A stretch of DNA of 64,000 nt from Verrucosispora sp. NA02020 (GTDB taxonomy: Bacteria > Actinomycetota > Actinomycetes > Mycobacteriales > Micromonosporaceae), in the NCBI RefSeq assembly GCF_013364215.1, contig NZ_CP054923.1, forward strand, positions 1,364,001 through 1,428,000, read 5' to 3'. Every line of letters begins with the position of its first letter. Position 1 is the stretch's first letter. A model generated the notes under the pieces. That model saw only the letters and a program-made list of their open reading frames with translations. It had not been told where the DNA came from and did no database searches. The position numbers and the translations under genes are program-made. Positions 1 to 10,383 of this stretch are shown here, piece by piece.

Positions 1-1059
1 ATGGTCACCCGCCAGATCAAGGGCGCGCAGGCGCAGATCGAGGGCCAGAACGCCGAGATCCGTAAGAACGTCCTCAAGTACGACGAGGTCATGAACAAGC
101 AGCGCCAGGTGATCTACGCCGAGCGGCTGCGCGTGCTCAACGGTGAGGACCTCTCCGACCAGGTCCGCAACATGATCAACAACGTGGTCGAGGAGTACGT
201 GCGGGGGGCCACCTCCGACGGGTACGCCGAGGACTGGGACCTGGAGCAGCTCTGGACCAACCTCAAGCAGCTCTACCCGGTCGGCATCACCATCGAGGAC
301 GTCGAGGAGGAGGCCGGCGGCTCGCGCGCCAGCATCGACGCCGACTTCCTGGTCGCGCAGTTCAAGGACGACGCGAACGCCGCCTACGACCGGCGTGAGG
401 AGCAGCTCGGCGCCGAGGGCACCCGGCAGCTCGAACGGATGGTGCTGCTCCAGGTCATCGACCGCAAGTGGCGTGAGCACCTCTACGAGATGGACTACCT
501 CCAGGAGGGCATCTCGCTGCGCGCCTACGCCCAGCGCGACCCGGTGGTGGAGTACCAGCGCGAGGGCTTCGCGATGTTCACCACCATGATGGAAGGCATC
601 AAGGAGGAGACGGTCGGCTTCCTCTACAACCTGGACGTCCAGGTCAACGAGCCGGAGCCGGAGGCCGAGGAGGTCCAGCTGCTGGACAAGCCGGTGGAGG
701 TGCGGGCCAAGGGCCTGGGTCGGGCACCGCAGCAGCAGGGCCTGCAGTATTCCGCGCCGACCATCGACGGGGAAGCCGGGTCCGGTGCGGTCGCCGTGCA
801 ACGCGACGACCAGCGTGCCCCCGCCCTCGGCATCGGTGGCTCGGAACCGGCGGCACCGGGTCGGACGGCTCCCTCGGCACCACAGCGCGTGTCCACCGGT
901 CGCGGCGCGGGCGTGGCCGGCAGCACGGCCCGCCAGTCGGCGCCCACCGGGCAGGTGAGTGCCAGCAACGGGCCGTCCCGTAACGCGCCGTGCCCCTGCG
1001 GCTCGGGTCGCAAGTACAAGCGCTGCCACGGCGCCCCCGGTGGCGGCTCGGCGGACTGA
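1..1059 (+). CDS. secA: SecA preprotein translocase ATPase, C-terminal part (5' end outside window)
   Basis: Only the last 352 residues of SecA, the ATPase that drives protein export through SecYEG, are visible; the nucleotide-binding domains lie upstream of the window. What remains is the helical scaffold/wing region (about residues 1-215, with conserved [10 protein letters not shown] and [14 protein letters not shown]), a low-complexity Ala/Pro/Gly linker (about 220-325), and a zinc-binding tail, [17 protein letters not shown]. That tail is the SEC-C motif with C-x-C and C-H ligands. The start given is the window edge, not a real initiation codon. A strong hairpin follows the stop. In actinobacteria with two SecAs, this zinc-tailed form is the housekeeping SecA1. 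Confidence 0.96.
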   Translation: MVTRQIKGAQAQIEGQNAEIRKNVLKYDEVMNKQRQVIYAERLRVLNGEDLSDQVRNMINNVVEEYVRGATSDGYAEDWDLEQLWTNLKQLYPVGITIEDVEEEAGGSRASIDADFLVAQFKDDANAAYDRREEQLGAEGTRQLERMVLLQVIDRKWREHLYEMDYLQEGISLRAYAQRDPVVEYQREGFAMFTTMMEGIKEETVGFLYNLDVQVNEPEPEAEEVQLLDKPVEVRAKGLGRAPQQQGLQYSAPTIDGEAGSGAVAVQRDDQRAPALGIGGSEPAAPGRTAPSAPQRVSTGRGAGVAGSTARQSAPTGQVSASNGPSRNAPCPCGSGRKYKRCHGAPGGGSAD

Positions 1060-1102
1060 CGCCGCACCCGGCGGGCCTACCGGCCCCGCCGCGACGGGTT
1101 CT

Positions 1103-1139
1103 CGACGGAGCCGTGGTCCTGGTGACCACGGCTCCGTCG
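1103..1139 (+). terminator. Hairpin terminator after secA
   Basis: A perfect 16-bp inverted repeat (1103-1118 pairing with 1124-1139, 5-nt loop) sits 44 bp after the secA stop. There is no U-tract, as is usual for high-GC actinomycetes. It also lies downstream of the convergent gene at 1196-1858, so it may serve both. Confidence 0.8.
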
Positions 1140-1195
1140 CGTCCGCGCCGGGGACCCTGCGCGCCGGGGACGGCCTCGGGCGGCCCCGGGGGCGC

Positions 1196-1858
1196 TCAGA
1201 GGACGCGGAGGTCGGTGCAGAGCCAGGTGCCGCGTCGGTGTTCCAGGCGGAGCGCCATCGCCCAGGTGCGGCCGGCGGCCCCGGTGAGCACCACGGCGAC
1301 CTCGATGGCGGCCGGACGCGGCTCGCAGACACGCAGTCGACGCAGCCGGAGACCGGGGCGGGTGGACCGGCGGCGGGGCGTGGCCGGGGCGCCTCGGGCG
1401 GCGGCCCTGGCCAACTCGGGCAGCAGGTGGGCGGTGCGGGCCGGGTCGAGGTGGCGCCGCAACTGCACCGGCGGCCGGAAGCCGTTGAACACCTCCAGGC
1501 AGGTCGCCACGAAACGGTGCGCCACCCGGGTGGCCGCCGGAGTGGCCGTGACCAGGGCGTCGGGCGGCAGTCGTCGGGACCGGTCAGCCCCCGGCCCGGA
1601 CGGTGCCGGGCGGGTGTGCGGCCCGGCTTCGTCGACCAGGGGAATCGCGCCGAGGACCGGACGTCGGGTGGGCGGCCGGTCGGGCTCACGCCGGACGGGC
1701 CACGGCCCGGCCCCGGCGAAGAGGTCGAGGGCGAGCTGGCCGTGCACCGGGACGGGCCAGCCGGTGGCGTCCTCGTCCAGGAACGGCGGGTCGAACGCGG
1801 GGGCGGGTCGCAGCCGCACGGGAGGGCGGGGCGGCCCGGGTCGCCGGAGGTCGGTCAT
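1196..1858 (-). CDS. Rv3235-family protein
   Basis: A 220-residue protein. The N-terminal half is Pro/Arg-rich and of low complexity. The C-terminal half carries the conserved block of the Rv3235 family (hypothetical actinobacterial proteins next to secA), around TCLEVFNGFRPPVQLRRHLDP and a final GTWLCTDLRVL. Many members sit beside secA, as here and in Mycobacterium. The function is unknown and no catalytic motif is visible. A pair of 10-bp-spaced direct repeats lies 55-72 bp upstream of the start and recurs upstream of the DNA-binding gene at 1994-2221, which suggests common control. Confidence 0.75.
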   Translation of the reverse strand: MTDLRRPGPPRPPVRLRPAPAFDPPFLDEDATGWPVPVHGQLALDLFAGAGPWPVRREPDRPPTRRPVLGAIPLVDEAGPHTRPAPSGPGADRSRRLPPDALVTATPAATRVAHRFVATCLEVFNGFRPPVQLRRHLDPARTAHLLPELARAAARGAPATPRRRSTRPGLRLRRLRVCEPRPAAIEVAVVLTGAAGRTWAMALRLEHRRGTWLCTDLRVL

Positions 1859-1912
1859 CGCACTGCGCCTCGCCTCGGGATGTCAGCGGTGGATGTCAGC
1901 GGTCGTTGGTTG

Positions 1913-1930
1913 CGTTTGCCTTCGTTTGCC
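1913..1930 (-). promoter_or_regulatory. Tandem GGCAAACG repeats upstream of the Rv3235-type gene
   Basis: On the minus strand GGCAAACG occurs twice, exactly 10 bp apart (1923-1930 and 1913-1920), about 55 bp before the start codon. The same arrangement recurs at 2243-2260. Head-to-tail repeats spaced one helical turn apart are the kind of site bound by BldC-like multimers, so this is a candidate operator. Confidence 0.5.
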
Positions 1931-1993
1931 TTCGACAGCTTCCATCTTCGGCCATGGATCAGGGTCGGTCAATGGCGCGGCGGGATCGGGTGG

Positions 1994-2221
1994 CTACTCC
2001 GGGTCGCGATCGGCGAGCGGATTGCCTCGGACCCACTCGGCGGTCTCCGCGTACTTGTGCTGGATGTACTCCTCCAGCCGGGCACGCTCCACCCGCCACT
2101 GGCCCCGACCGCCGATCTTGATCGCGGGTAGCTCGCCGCTGCGTACCATGTGGTAGACCTGCGAGTCCGACACGTTCAGCTCGGTGGCCACGTCGGACAG
2201 GAGCAGGAACCTCGGCTCCAC
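1994..2221 (-). CDS. AlpA/BldC-like helix-turn-helix DNA-binding protein
   Basis: A 75-residue single-domain protein of the excisionase/MerR-type HTH_17 family. [20 protein letters not shown] forms the helix-turn-helix and [16 protein letters not shown] the wing. I chose the GTG at 2221 because GGGGAG lies 6 nt upstream and family members begin just before the [10 protein letters not shown] block; a longer ORF reaches 2404. Homologues are conserved chromosomal genes near secA in actinomycetes, so this is probably a housekeeping regulator and not a phage excisionase. Its promoter carries tandem GGCAAAC repeats 22-39 bp upstream, which is compatible with autoregulation. Confidence 0.8.
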   Translation of the reverse strand: MEPRFLLLSDVATELNVSDSQVYHMVRSGELPAIKIGGRGQWRVERARLEEYIQHKYAETAEWVRGNPLADRDPE

Positions 2222-2242
2222 GGAGACTCCCCGGGTTGGCGT

Positions 2243-2260
2243 CGTTTGCCTCAGTTTGCC
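2243..2260 (-). promoter_or_regulatory. Tandem GGCAAAC repeats upstream of the HTH gene
   Basis: Two GGCAAAC copies on the minus strand (2253-2259 and 2243-2250 regions, 10-bp period) lie 22-39 bp upstream of the GTG at 2221. They match the pair at 1913-1930 in sequence, spacing and orientation. Confidence 0.5.
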
Positions 2261-2423
2261 ATTGTCTACCTGGTCCAGCCCAGCCACTGCGCCGCGCGTC
2301 GGCCGACGACCCGGACACGCCCGACCGGCGCGGAACTTCCACCAGAGCGGGTACGGGTGTATGACGGTCTGGGCGTACGGCGAGACCGGCGGAGGCCGGT
2401 TCACGAGAGCGGGGAGACCACCG

Positions 2424-2942
2424 GTGACCGACGAGCTAGTGCGGGTCTACGTGCCGGCGACCGTACCGATGCTGGCCAGGCTCTCCGAGGACGGCCTCGG
2501 GGCGGCGCAGGCGCATGCGGTGACGCCGATGTTGCGCGAGTGGTACGCCGAGGGCGACGAGGAGGAGTTGGAGTACGTCGCCTTCACCCGGGCCGCCCAG
2601 GACGCCCTGCAACTGATCCGGCACGACCCCGCCGCTCCGCGTCGCCGGGTCGTGGTCTCGGTGGATCTGCCCGCGCGGGCGGTCGGGCGGGGCGACGGCG
2701 AGCTCGGGTCGAGCGTGGTCGAGCTGGGTGGCGCGGTGCCGGCCGCCGCGGTGGCGGCCATCCACGTGGACGGCGCGGACGCCGCCACGGACGTGGCCGC
2801 CGCCGCGCAGGTGGTGGCGGAGGCGTTGGCCGGCGACCCGGACGCGCAGTTCACCGTCGACAGCGCCGAGGACCACGAACTTGAGTGGTACGACCCGAGC
2901 GAGTTGGAAGTGCTCTTGCGCGCGGCCTCCGAGAAGAGCTGA
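2424..2942 (+). CDS. DUF6912 family protein
   Basis: A 172-residue cytoplasmic protein of a conserved actinobacterial family of unknown function. It has the characteristic opening [13 protein letters not shown] and the block [20 protein letters not shown], then an acidic, Ala/Val-rich C-terminal half. GTG at 2424 is preferred over a longer ORF from 2184 because a GGGGA ribosome-binding site lies just upstream and the family motif begins within six residues. There is no signal peptide or membrane helix. It is convergent with the next gene, with a single base between the stop codons. Confidence 0.8.
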   Translation: MTDELVRVYVPATVPMLARLSEDGLGAAQAHAVTPMLREWYAEGDEEELEYVAFTRAAQDALQLIRHDPAAPRRRVVVSVDLPARAVGRGDGELGSSVVELGGAVPAAAVAAIHVDGADAATDVAAAAQVVAEALAGDPDAQFTVDSAEDHELEWYDPSELEVLLRAASEKS

Positions 2943-2943
2943 G

Positions 2944-3990
2944 TCAGCGGGGATCTCGGCGACCGGCGGTGCTCGCACCATCGGCGGCGGTGGCCTCGGT
3001 GCCGCTCTCCGGCTCGTCGTCGGGGGCCGGGCCGAGCGTGCGGCCGAACGCGACCAGCGCGGTCAGCGCGCCGACGAACAGCACCCAGATGCCGTTGTCC
3101 ACCCGGGAGGTGCCCAGCGAGGTCTGCGCCACCGCGTCCGCCTCGCTGAGCGCGGCGGCCAGGTCGATCAGCGAGCGGCCGCCGATGCGGATGATCACCT
3201 CGGCGAGCAGTAGCAGAAGCCCCGGACCGGCCCCGGCGACGAGGTACGCCGGCCAGCGCGGCCCGGTGACCGCCCGGTCGAGCCGAGTGGCCCGCCGCCG
3301 GGCCCAGGCGAGATAGCCGAAGGCCAGGGCGCCGGCGATCAGCCCGGCCAGCAGCGATTCCGTACGGGACACCCAGGCGGCGGCGTCGATCAGCGACTGC
3401 TGGCTGTCGCCCGCGCCGAAGAGGTTGAACAGCGGGTCCCGGGCCGGGCTGAAGGCCACCACGAACAGCAGCGTGCCCAGCGTGGCGGAGGCCACCGCGC
3501 CGACGACGGCACCGTTGCGCGCACCCGCCAGCGCGCCGCCGATGACCGCTGCGGCGGCCGTGGTGCTCGCGATCGTGCGGGTGGTGCTGTTGCCGACGTA
3601 GGTCAGGTCGATCACGAGAGCGGCGGCGAGCCCGACCAGCAGGCCGGCGCCGACCGCCACCGCGAACCGCAGGGTCGCCCGGTCCCGGTGGCGGGTCACC
3701 GGCTCGCCGGCCGCCAGCCCGACCGCGGCACCGGCGACCAGGGCGGCCGAGATCACCCCGGGCAGCGCGAACGCCGACAGGCTGACCGCGGTGACCCCGG
3801 CGGTGGCCGAACTGATCGCCTCCCGGGTGGACCAGAGCATCGCGGCCAGCCAGCCCATCGCCAGCAGCGCCAGCACCGGGGCACCCGGCGCGCGCAGCGG
3901 CCGTCCGGCGGGAGTGCCGGTGGCCGCCGGGTCGCCGGTCTCGGCCCGATCGGGCTGCGCAGCGGTCGAACCGCCGGGCTGGTCGCTCAT
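2944..3990 (-). CDS. Polytopic membrane protein of unknown function
   Basis: A 348-residue protein with a short polar N-terminus (about 1-30) followed by roughly eight hydrophobic segments rich in Ala/Gly/Leu/Val, for example VLALLAMGWLAAMLW and LFVGALTALVAFGRTLG, and an acidic tail. The start at 3990 has GAAGGGA 7 nt upstream. I do not recognise a transporter signature or catalytic motif. It is transcribed divergently from pruA across a 331-bp gap, so the two may share regulatory sequence. It is a conserved actinomycete hypothetical at best. Confidence 0.7.
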   Translation of the reverse strand: MSDQPGGSTAAQPDRAETGDPAATGTPAGRPLRAPGAPVLALLAMGWLAAMLWSTREAISSATAGVTAVSLSAFALPGVISAALVAGAAVGLAAGEPVTRHRDRATLRFAVAVGAGLLVGLAAALVIDLTYVGNSTTRTIASTTAAAAVIGGALAGARNGAVVGAVASATLGTLLFVVAFSPARDPLFNLFGAGDSQQSLIDAAAWVSRTESLLAGLIAGALAFGYLAWARRRATRLDRAVTGPRWPAYLVAGAGPGLLLLLAEVIIRIGGRSLIDLAAALSEADAVAQTSLGTSRVDNGIWVLFVGALTALVAFGRTLGPAPDDEPESGTEATAADGASTAGRRDPR

Positions 3991-4122
3991 CGTCTTCCCT
4001 TCACCGCCGGGCCCGACGACCTGGCCCGGGTACGTCACCGGCAACCCAGCGTACGCGTCCCGCCCGATGACCGGCCCGAAGCCCGAGCGCCGCCCACGCC
4101 GCCTGTCTTTCTTCGGCCGTAC

Positions 4123-4135
4123 GCCCCATTGGGGC
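4123..4135. promoter_or_regulatory. 13-bp perfect palindrome in the divergent gap before pruA
   Basis: GCCCCATTGGGGC is perfectly symmetrical about its central T. It lies in the 3991-4321 gap between the membrane-protein gene and pruA. A regulator site is possible, but nothing identifies the regulator. Confidence 0.3.
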
Positions 4136-4234
4136 ACGAATCCATGCCGGAGAAGGAGAAGTGCCTCCTGATCGACGGTCGTCGGGCGGTCGGGGTGTGA
4201 TCGACAGAGGCTGGACGTGGGAGTATTGGCCCAG

Positions 4235-4284
4235 GTCCCGCCACCGTGGGACGGTTTCGTCACCGCGTCCCGCCATCGCGGGAC
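4235..4284. promoter_or_regulatory. Pair of GTCCCGCCAYCGYGGGAC palindromes upstream of pruA
   Basis: Two 18-bp inverted repeats, at 4235-4252 and 4267-4284, are 32 bp apart (about three helical turns) and embedded in an imperfect 32-bp tandem duplication. The second has perfect 8-bp arms (CGTCCCGC/GCGGGACG). They end about 37 bp before the pruA start, where a repressor or activator would act. This is a candidate proline-responsive operator. Confidence 0.55.
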
Positions 4285-4321
4285 GGGTTCGCCATCGCCG
4301 TCGAGATCGCCAGGAGCCCTG

Positions 4322-5950
<1,629 letters not shown>

Positions 5951-5967
5951 GAGGTAGCGCGACGTAA

Positions 5968-6033
5968 CCGGATGTAAGGAGGGGTCCCCTGCTAACGCCT
6001 CGTGTATAGGAAGGGACCCCTCCTTACATCCGG
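5968..6033. repeat. Miniature hairpin repeat element, copy 1 (also a terminator)
   Basis: A 21-bp perfect inverted repeat (5968-5988 pairing with 6013-6033) encloses a 24-nt loop containing CTAACGCCTCGTG. A diverged copy in reverse orientation lies at 11827-11876, sharing the GTAAGGAGGGG arms and the loop. Conserved arms plus a conserved, orientation-specific loop suggest a dispersed miniature element and not a simple terminator. The position just after pruA would also let it stop transcription. Confidence 0.75.
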
Positions 6034-6198
6034 GCCTCGGCGTCGGGGTGGGTGCCGGGGGTGTGGGTGGCCGGAACGGTGCAGGTGGGGCGGCTGCGGG
6101 GCACCGTCGTGCGCCGACAGTGCACATAGGAAACCCCAATGGGTGGCGAAACGGTGAAATCCTGGACGCCGGCTCAGCAAAGTGGCAGCGTAAGCGGC

Positions 6199-6714
6199 AT
6201 GGCGGAATCCGGAGTCAACCCCACGGCGGCGGCCCTACTCGGGCTGCTCCACGAGGGACCCATGACAGGTGGCCAGTTGATGGCCGCCGCCGAGCGCCGA
6301 CTGGCGCCGTACTGGTCGATGACCCGCAGCCAGGTCTACCGGGAGTTGCCGGTGCTGGCCGAGCGGGGCTTCGTCCGGCTGGGCAAACCCGGGCCGCGGA
6401 TGAGTCAACCGTACGCGATCACGGCCGCCGGCAAGCGGACATTCTCCCGCTGGCTCGCGGAGGACCCCGGGCGGGACACCATCCGCAACCCGATCGCCCT
6501 GCGTATCGCCTTCGGCCAGTTGCACTCGTCGAGCCAGCTCAAGAACCTCCAGGTGGCGGCCAACGAGTACCACACCGAGGCCCTGGCCCGGGTCCGTGAG
6601 CAGGTCAAGAGCGCCAAGAAGGAAGGCGACAACTTCGACGCCAGCGCGTTGGAGTTCGCCGTGGCCTACCACAAGGCCGCCCTGACCTGGCTCAAGAGCG
6701 CCCCCGTCGGCTGA
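6199..6714 (+). CDS. PadR-family transcriptional regulator
   Basis: A 171-residue DNA-binding protein with the PadR winged helix-turn-helix at about residues 5-85 (AALLGLLHEGPMTGGQLM, SQVYRELPVLAERGFVRL, YAITAAGKRTFSRWL), then a helical dimerisation region ending in a Lys/Glu-rich helix. PadR proteins are usually local repressors, but no obvious partner gene is adjacent, so the ligand and target are unknown. The start at 6199 fits the family N-terminus (MAESGVNPTAAALLGLL). An in-frame ATG at 6139 has a better AGGAAA box and remains possible, adding 20 residues. Confidence 0.85.
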   Translation: MAESGVNPTAAALLGLLHEGPMTGGQLMAAAERRLAPYWSMTRSQVYRELPVLAERGFVRLGKPGPRMSQPYAITAAGKRTFSRWLAEDPGRDTIRNPIALRIAFGQLHSSSQLKNLQVAANEYHTEALARVREQVKSAKKEGDNFDASALEFAVAYHKAALTWLKSAPVG

Positions 6715-6784
6715 CGACCCGCCCGGGCAGGGGGGATTTGGCCCGGGACTGCGGGGCTCGCAAGCTCACTCCTCGCCCGAGCAG

Positions 6785-6790
6785 TAGTCT
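6785..6790 (+). promoter_or_regulatory. TAGTCT -10 box for a leaderless prfB transcript
   Basis: TAGTCT ends 8 nt before the GTG at 6799, the spacing seen for leaderless actinobacterial mRNAs, and no Shine-Dalgarno sequence precedes the GTG. No convincing -35 box is visible. Confidence 0.5.
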
Positions 6791-6798
6791 TGTCTGTC

Positions 6799-7920
6799 GT
6801 GACCGCTGCCGACTACGCCGAACAGCTCAAGGACCTCGACGCCACCCTGCGCAACATCGAGGCGGTGCTCGACCTCGATCGCCTGCGCGCGGACAAGGCC
6901 CGCCTGGAGCAGGAGGCGTCCGCCCCGGACCTGTGGGACGACCAGGCCCGGGCGCAGCAGGTGACCTCCCAGCTCTCCTACGTCAACGGGGAGATCGACA
7001 AGCTCGGCAGCCTGCGCGCGCGGATCGACGACGCGAACGTGCTGTTGGAGCTCGCCGAAGCCGAGGCCGACTCCGGTGTGCTCACCGAGGTCGAGACGGA
7101 GATCGCCGGACTGGGCAAGGCCGTCCAGGAGATGGAGGTCCGCACCCTGCTCTCCGGCGAGTACGACTCCCGGGAGGCGCTGGTGGCCATCCGGGCCGGC
7201 GCCGGTGGCGTGGACGCGGCGGACTTCGCCGAGATGCTGCTGCGGATGTACCTGCGCTGGGCGGAACGGCACGGCTACCCGACGGAGGTCTACGAGACCT
7301 CCTACGCCGAGGAGGCGGGCCTGAAGTCGGCCACCTTCACGGTGAAGGTGCCGTACGCGTACGGCACGCTCAGCGTGGAGTCGGGCACCCACCGGCTGGT
7401 GCGGATCAGTCCGTTCGACAACCAGGGCCGGCGGCAGACCAGCTTCGCCGGGGTCGAGGTGCTGCCGGTGGTGGAGCAGACCGACCACATCGACATCCCC
7501 GAGAACGAGATGCGGATCGACGTCTACCGGTCGTCCGGACCGGGTGGACAGAGCGTCAACACCACCGACTCCGCCGTGCGGATCACGCACATTCCGACCG
7601 GCATCGTGGTGACCTGCCAGAACGAGAAGTCCCAGCTCCAGAACAAGGCGTCGGCGTTGCGGGTGCTCCAGGCCCGGCTGTTGGAGCGCAAGCGCCAGGA
7701 GGAGCAGGCCAAGCTCCAGGGCCTGAAGACCGACGCGGCGGGCTCCTGGGGCGACCAGATGCGGTCGTACGTTCTGCACCCTTATCAGATGGTGAAGGAT
7801 CTGCGGACCGAGCAGGAGACCGGCAACCCGAGTTCCGTCTTCGACGGTGAGCTGGACTCCTTCATCGAGGCGGGCATCCGCTGGCGCAAGCAGCAGCAAC
7901 TGGCCGGCGACAGTGCGTGA
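6799..7920 (+). CDS. prfB: Peptide chain release factor 2
   Basis: A 373-residue RF2, which terminates translation at UGA and UAA. The codon-recognition tripeptide SPF is at 204-206 (RF1 would have PxT) and the peptidyl-hydrolysis loop GPGGQSVN has GGQ at 249-251. The gene reads in one frame from the start, so the programmed +1 frameshift found in many bacterial prfB genes is absent. GTG at 6799 is preferred as a leaderless start; a TTG at 6790 in the same frame would overlap the -10 box. It lies upstream of ftsE-ftsX, a common actinobacterial order. Confidence 0.95.
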   Translation: MTAADYAEQLKDLDATLRNIEAVLDLDRLRADKARLEQEASAPDLWDDQARAQQVTSQLSYVNGEIDKLGSLRARIDDANVLLELAEAEADSGVLTEVETEIAGLGKAVQEMEVRTLLSGEYDSREALVAIRAGAGGVDAADFAEMLLRMYLRWAERHGYPTEVYETSYAEEAGLKSATFTVKVPYAYGTLSVESGTHRLVRISPFDNQGRRQTSFAGVEVLPVVEQTDHIDIPENEMRIDVYRSSGPGGQSVNTTDSAVRITHIPTGIVVTCQNEKSQLQNKASALRVLQARLLERKRQEEQAKLQGLKTDAAGSWGDQMRSYVLHPYQMVKDLRTEQETGNPSSVFDGELDSFIEAGIRWRKQQQLAGDSA

Positions 7921-8002
7921 TCGATCGTGGGCGGATTGCAGCATCGATCTCCACCTGACGTGCTGATTAGATGACATGGCCCGCAACGGCGGGGCGTGGG
8001 AC

Positions 8003-8030
8003 TTGGCACGACAGTTACACCGCGTAGACT
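8003..8030 (+). promoter_or_regulatory. ftsE promoter, leaderless start
   Basis: TTGGCA (8003-8008) and TAGACT (8025-8030) are 16 bp apart, and the GTG start of ftsE follows 9 nt after the -10 box, so the transcript should begin at or next to the start codon. Confidence 0.65.
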
Positions 8031-8038
8031 CACCACCC

Positions 8039-8719
8039 GTGATTCAGCTTGAGCAAGTGACGAAGACGTACCCGAAGGCGTCGCGGCCTTCGCTCGACAA
8101 CGTGTCCGTGTCGATCGACAAGGGCGAGTTCGTCTTCTTCATCGGCCCATCCGGCTCCGGCAAGTCCACGATCATCAAGATGCTGCTCCACGAGGTGGCC
8201 CCCAACAAGGGTCGCGTCGTGGTGAACGGCAAGGACGTGACGTCGATGCGCTCCTGGAAGCGCCCGCACTTCCGTCGCTCGATCGGCTGCGTCTTCCAGG
8301 ACTTCCGGCTGCTGCCGAACCGCACGGCGTACGAGAACGTGGCCTTTGCGCTCGAGGTGATCGGCAAGACCAAGGCGGTGGCCCGCCGGGTCGTGCCGGA
8401 GGTCCTGGAGCTGGTCGGTCTCGGCGGCAAGGAGCACCGTTACCCGCACGAGCTCTCCGGTGGTGAGCAGCAGCGTGTGGCGGTGGCCCGGGCGTTCGTG
8501 AACCGCCCGCTGATCCTGCTGGCGGACGAGCCGACCGGAAACCTGGACCCGGACACCTCCATCGAGATCATGCGCCTGCTGGACCGGATCAACCGCACCG
8601 GCACGACCGTCGTGATGGTCACGCACGACTCCAACATCGTGAACCAGATGCGGCGCCGCGTCATCGAGATCGAGAGTGGGCGCATCGTTCGCGACCAGGC
8701 CCGCGGCGTCTACGGGTGA
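8039..8719 (+). CDS. ftsE: Cell division ATP-binding protein FtsE
   Basis: A 226-residue ABC ATPase. Walker [10 protein letters not shown] is at 36-44, the signature LSGGEQQR at about 139-146 and Walker B LILLADEP at 158-165. FtsE pairs with the membrane protein FtsX at the division site; in actinobacteria the pair activates peptidoglycan hydrolases of the RipC type and is not a classical transporter. GTG at 8039 follows a leaderless-type promoter, and a 21-codon upstream extension of the reading frame would overlap that promoter. ftsX follows after 68 bp. Confidence 0.95.
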   Translation: MIQLEQVTKTYPKASRPSLDNVSVSIDKGEFVFFIGPSGSGKSTIIKMLLHEVAPNKGRVVVNGKDVTSMRSWKRPHFRRSIGCVFQDFRLLPNRTAYENVAFALEVIGKTKAVARRVVPEVLELVGLGGKEHRYPHELSGGEQQRVAVARAFVNRPLILLADEPTGNLDPDTSIEIMRLLDRINRTGTTVVMVTHDSNIVNQMRRRVIEIESGRIVRDQARGVYG

Positions 8720-8787
8720 CGAGCGCAACCCACCGCACCCCGATCTGACGACGAACACCTCACGCCGGAGAGCCGGAGGAAATCCCG

Positions 8788-9663
8788 ATGCGGATGAAAT
8801 ACGTCCTGTCCGAGGTACTGGTCGGACTGTGGCGCAACGTGACCATGACCATCGCGATGATCATCACGATGGGGGTCTCGCTGACCATGCTCGGCGCCAG
8901 CGGCCTGATCTACACCAAGGTCGCCGACATGAAGCAGCTCTACTTCGAGAACATCGAGGTCTCGATCTTCCTTGAGGCCGATGTCTCCGAGGAGCAGCGG
9001 ACCGCGATCGCCGGCCAACTGGAGGCCGACCCGCTGATCTCGCAGGTCACCTATGTCAACAAGGACGAGGCGTTCCAGCGCTTCCAGGAGATGTTCCGCG
9101 ACTCGCCGGACCTGCTGAGCGCGGTCAAGGCCGACCAGTTGCCGGAGTCGTACCGGCTCAGGCTGGTGGACCCGGAGCAGTACCGGACCATCGCCGACCA
9201 GTACACCGGGACGGCCGGCGTCGACCAGGTCGTCGACCAGAGTCAGGTGCTCGACAAGATCTTCAACCTCTTCACCGCCGGGCAGAACATCGCACTCGTC
9301 GCGGCCGTCGCGATGGCTGTCGCGGCGCTGCTGCTGGTGGCCAACACGATCCAGGTGGCGGCGTACAGCAAGCGGCGTGAGGTCGCGGTCATGAAACTGG
9401 TCGGTGCCTCCAACTGGTTCATCCAGGCACCGTTCGTGCTGGAGGCGGTGGTCGCCGGTCTGATCGGCTCGGTCCTCGGCCTCGGAGCGCTGGTCGCCTT
9501 GAAGGTGTTCCTCTTCGACGGCGCGCTCAGCGCTCTCCAGGGGCTCTTCGCGCCGGTGAGCTGGGGCGAGATCCTGCTGACCTTCCCGATCATGGCCGGT
9601 GTCGGTGGTTTGATCAGCGCGGTCACCGCCTGGGTCACCCTCCGCTTCTACCTGCGGGTCTAA
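8788..9663 (+). CDS. ftsX: Cell division protein FtsX, permease-like
   Basis: A 291-residue membrane protein with the FtsX topology. There is a first helix at about 15-45 (NVTMTIAMIITMGVSLTMLG), an extracellular domain of about 130 residues that contacts the hydrolase partner, and three C-terminal helices, including NIALVAAVAMAVAALLLVAN and ISAVTAWVTLRFYL. YSKRREVAVMKLVGASNWFI is the conserved cytoplasmic loop that couples to FtsE. The ribosome-binding site GGAGGAA is 6 nt before the ATG. A terminator follows, closing the ftsEX unit. Confidence 0.94.
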   Translation: MRMKYVLSEVLVGLWRNVTMTIAMIITMGVSLTMLGASGLIYTKVADMKQLYFENIEVSIFLEADVSEEQRTAIAGQLEADPLISQVTYVNKDEAFQRFQEMFRDSPDLLSAVKADQLPESYRLRLVDPEQYRTIADQYTGTAGVDQVVDQSQVLDKIFNLFTAGQNIALVAAVAMAVAALLLVANTIQVAAYSKRREVAVMKLVGASNWFIQAPFVLEAVVAGLIGSVLGLGALVALKVFLFDGALSALQGLFAPVSWGEILLTFPIMAGVGGLISAVTAWVTLRFYLRV

Positions 9664-9675
9664 GGCAGCCTCGGC

Positions 9676-9716
9676 AGGGCCCGCCGGCGTCGGAATAAAC
9701 GGCGCGGGCGGGCCCT
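9676..9716 (+). terminator. Terminator after ftsX
   Basis: AGGGCCCGCC (9676-9685) pairs with GGCGGGCCCT (9707-9716), followed by a short T-rich run (TTGTCGTT). It lies between ftsX and smpB. Confidence 0.8.
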
Positions 9717-9796
9717 TGTCGTTCGGGTAGCATGATCTCCGCTCTGCGGCGGGCCGCGTCGCCGGCCGGGAGCGTTCACGAGAGAGGGGGCCGGCG

Positions 9797-10276
9797 ATGC
9801 CACGGGAAAAGGGACGCAAGGTCGTCGCCTCCAACAAGAAGGCCCGGCACGACTTCGCCATCCTCGACACGTACGAGGCGGGCATGGCGTTGACCGGCAC
9901 CGAGGTGAAGTCGCTGCGGGCCGGGCGGGCGTCGCTCGTCGACGCGTTCGCCCAGGAACGTGACGGCGAGATGTTCCTGCACGGGATGCACATCCCCGAG
10001 TACACCCAGGGCACCTGGACCAACCACGAGCCCCGGCGGACCCGCAAGCTGCTGCTCAAGCGGCTGGAGATCGACCGGCTGATCGGCAAGATCCGGGAGA
10101 GCGGTCTGACGCTGGTGCCGTTGCAGGTCTACTTCCAGGACGGCTGGGCCAAGGTGGAGATCGGCCTCGCCAAGGGCAAGAAGGCGTACGACAAGCGCCA
10201 GGACCTCGCCAAGCGGGACGCGGACCGGGAGATCGCGCGGGCCGTCGGTCGGCGCGGCAAGGGGATGGATAGTTGA
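9797..10276 (+). CDS. smpB: SsrA-binding protein SmpB
   Basis: A 159-residue RNA-binding protein that loads tmRNA onto stalled ribosomes in trans-translation. It has the beta-barrel motifs [38 protein letters not shown] and [19 protein letters not shown], and the basic C-terminal tail [19 protein letters not shown] that enters the mRNA channel. A GGGGG-type ribosome-binding site lies upstream. ssrA, its RNA partner, starts 107 bp after the stop. Confidence 0.96.
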   Translation: MPREKGRKVVASNKKARHDFAILDTYEAGMALTGTEVKSLRAGRASLVDAFAQERDGEMFLHGMHIPEYTQGTWTNHEPRRTRKLLLKRLEIDRLIGKIRESGLTLVPLQVYFQDGWAKVEIGLAKGKKAYDKRQDLAKRDADREIARAVGRRGKGMDS

Positions 10277-10383
10277 TTTGTCCGGATCATCCTTGTCCTG
10301 GTCGGTCGACCCGGGCTCGGGATGAATCCGGTTGCGGCAGGCGTTAGGCTTGTCGGAGTCGCCGGAGTCCGGCGGCACGTCGA

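Noticed and set aside
959..2131. Long plus-strand frames overlapping the secA end and the Rv3235-type gene
   Set aside because: They run through the secA terminator hairpin and opposite a gene with family-level motifs; the translations are low-complexity.
6799..7920. Programmed +1 frameshift in prfB
   Set aside because: The gene reads in one frame from the GTG with no in-frame TGA, so there is no autoregulatory frameshift here.
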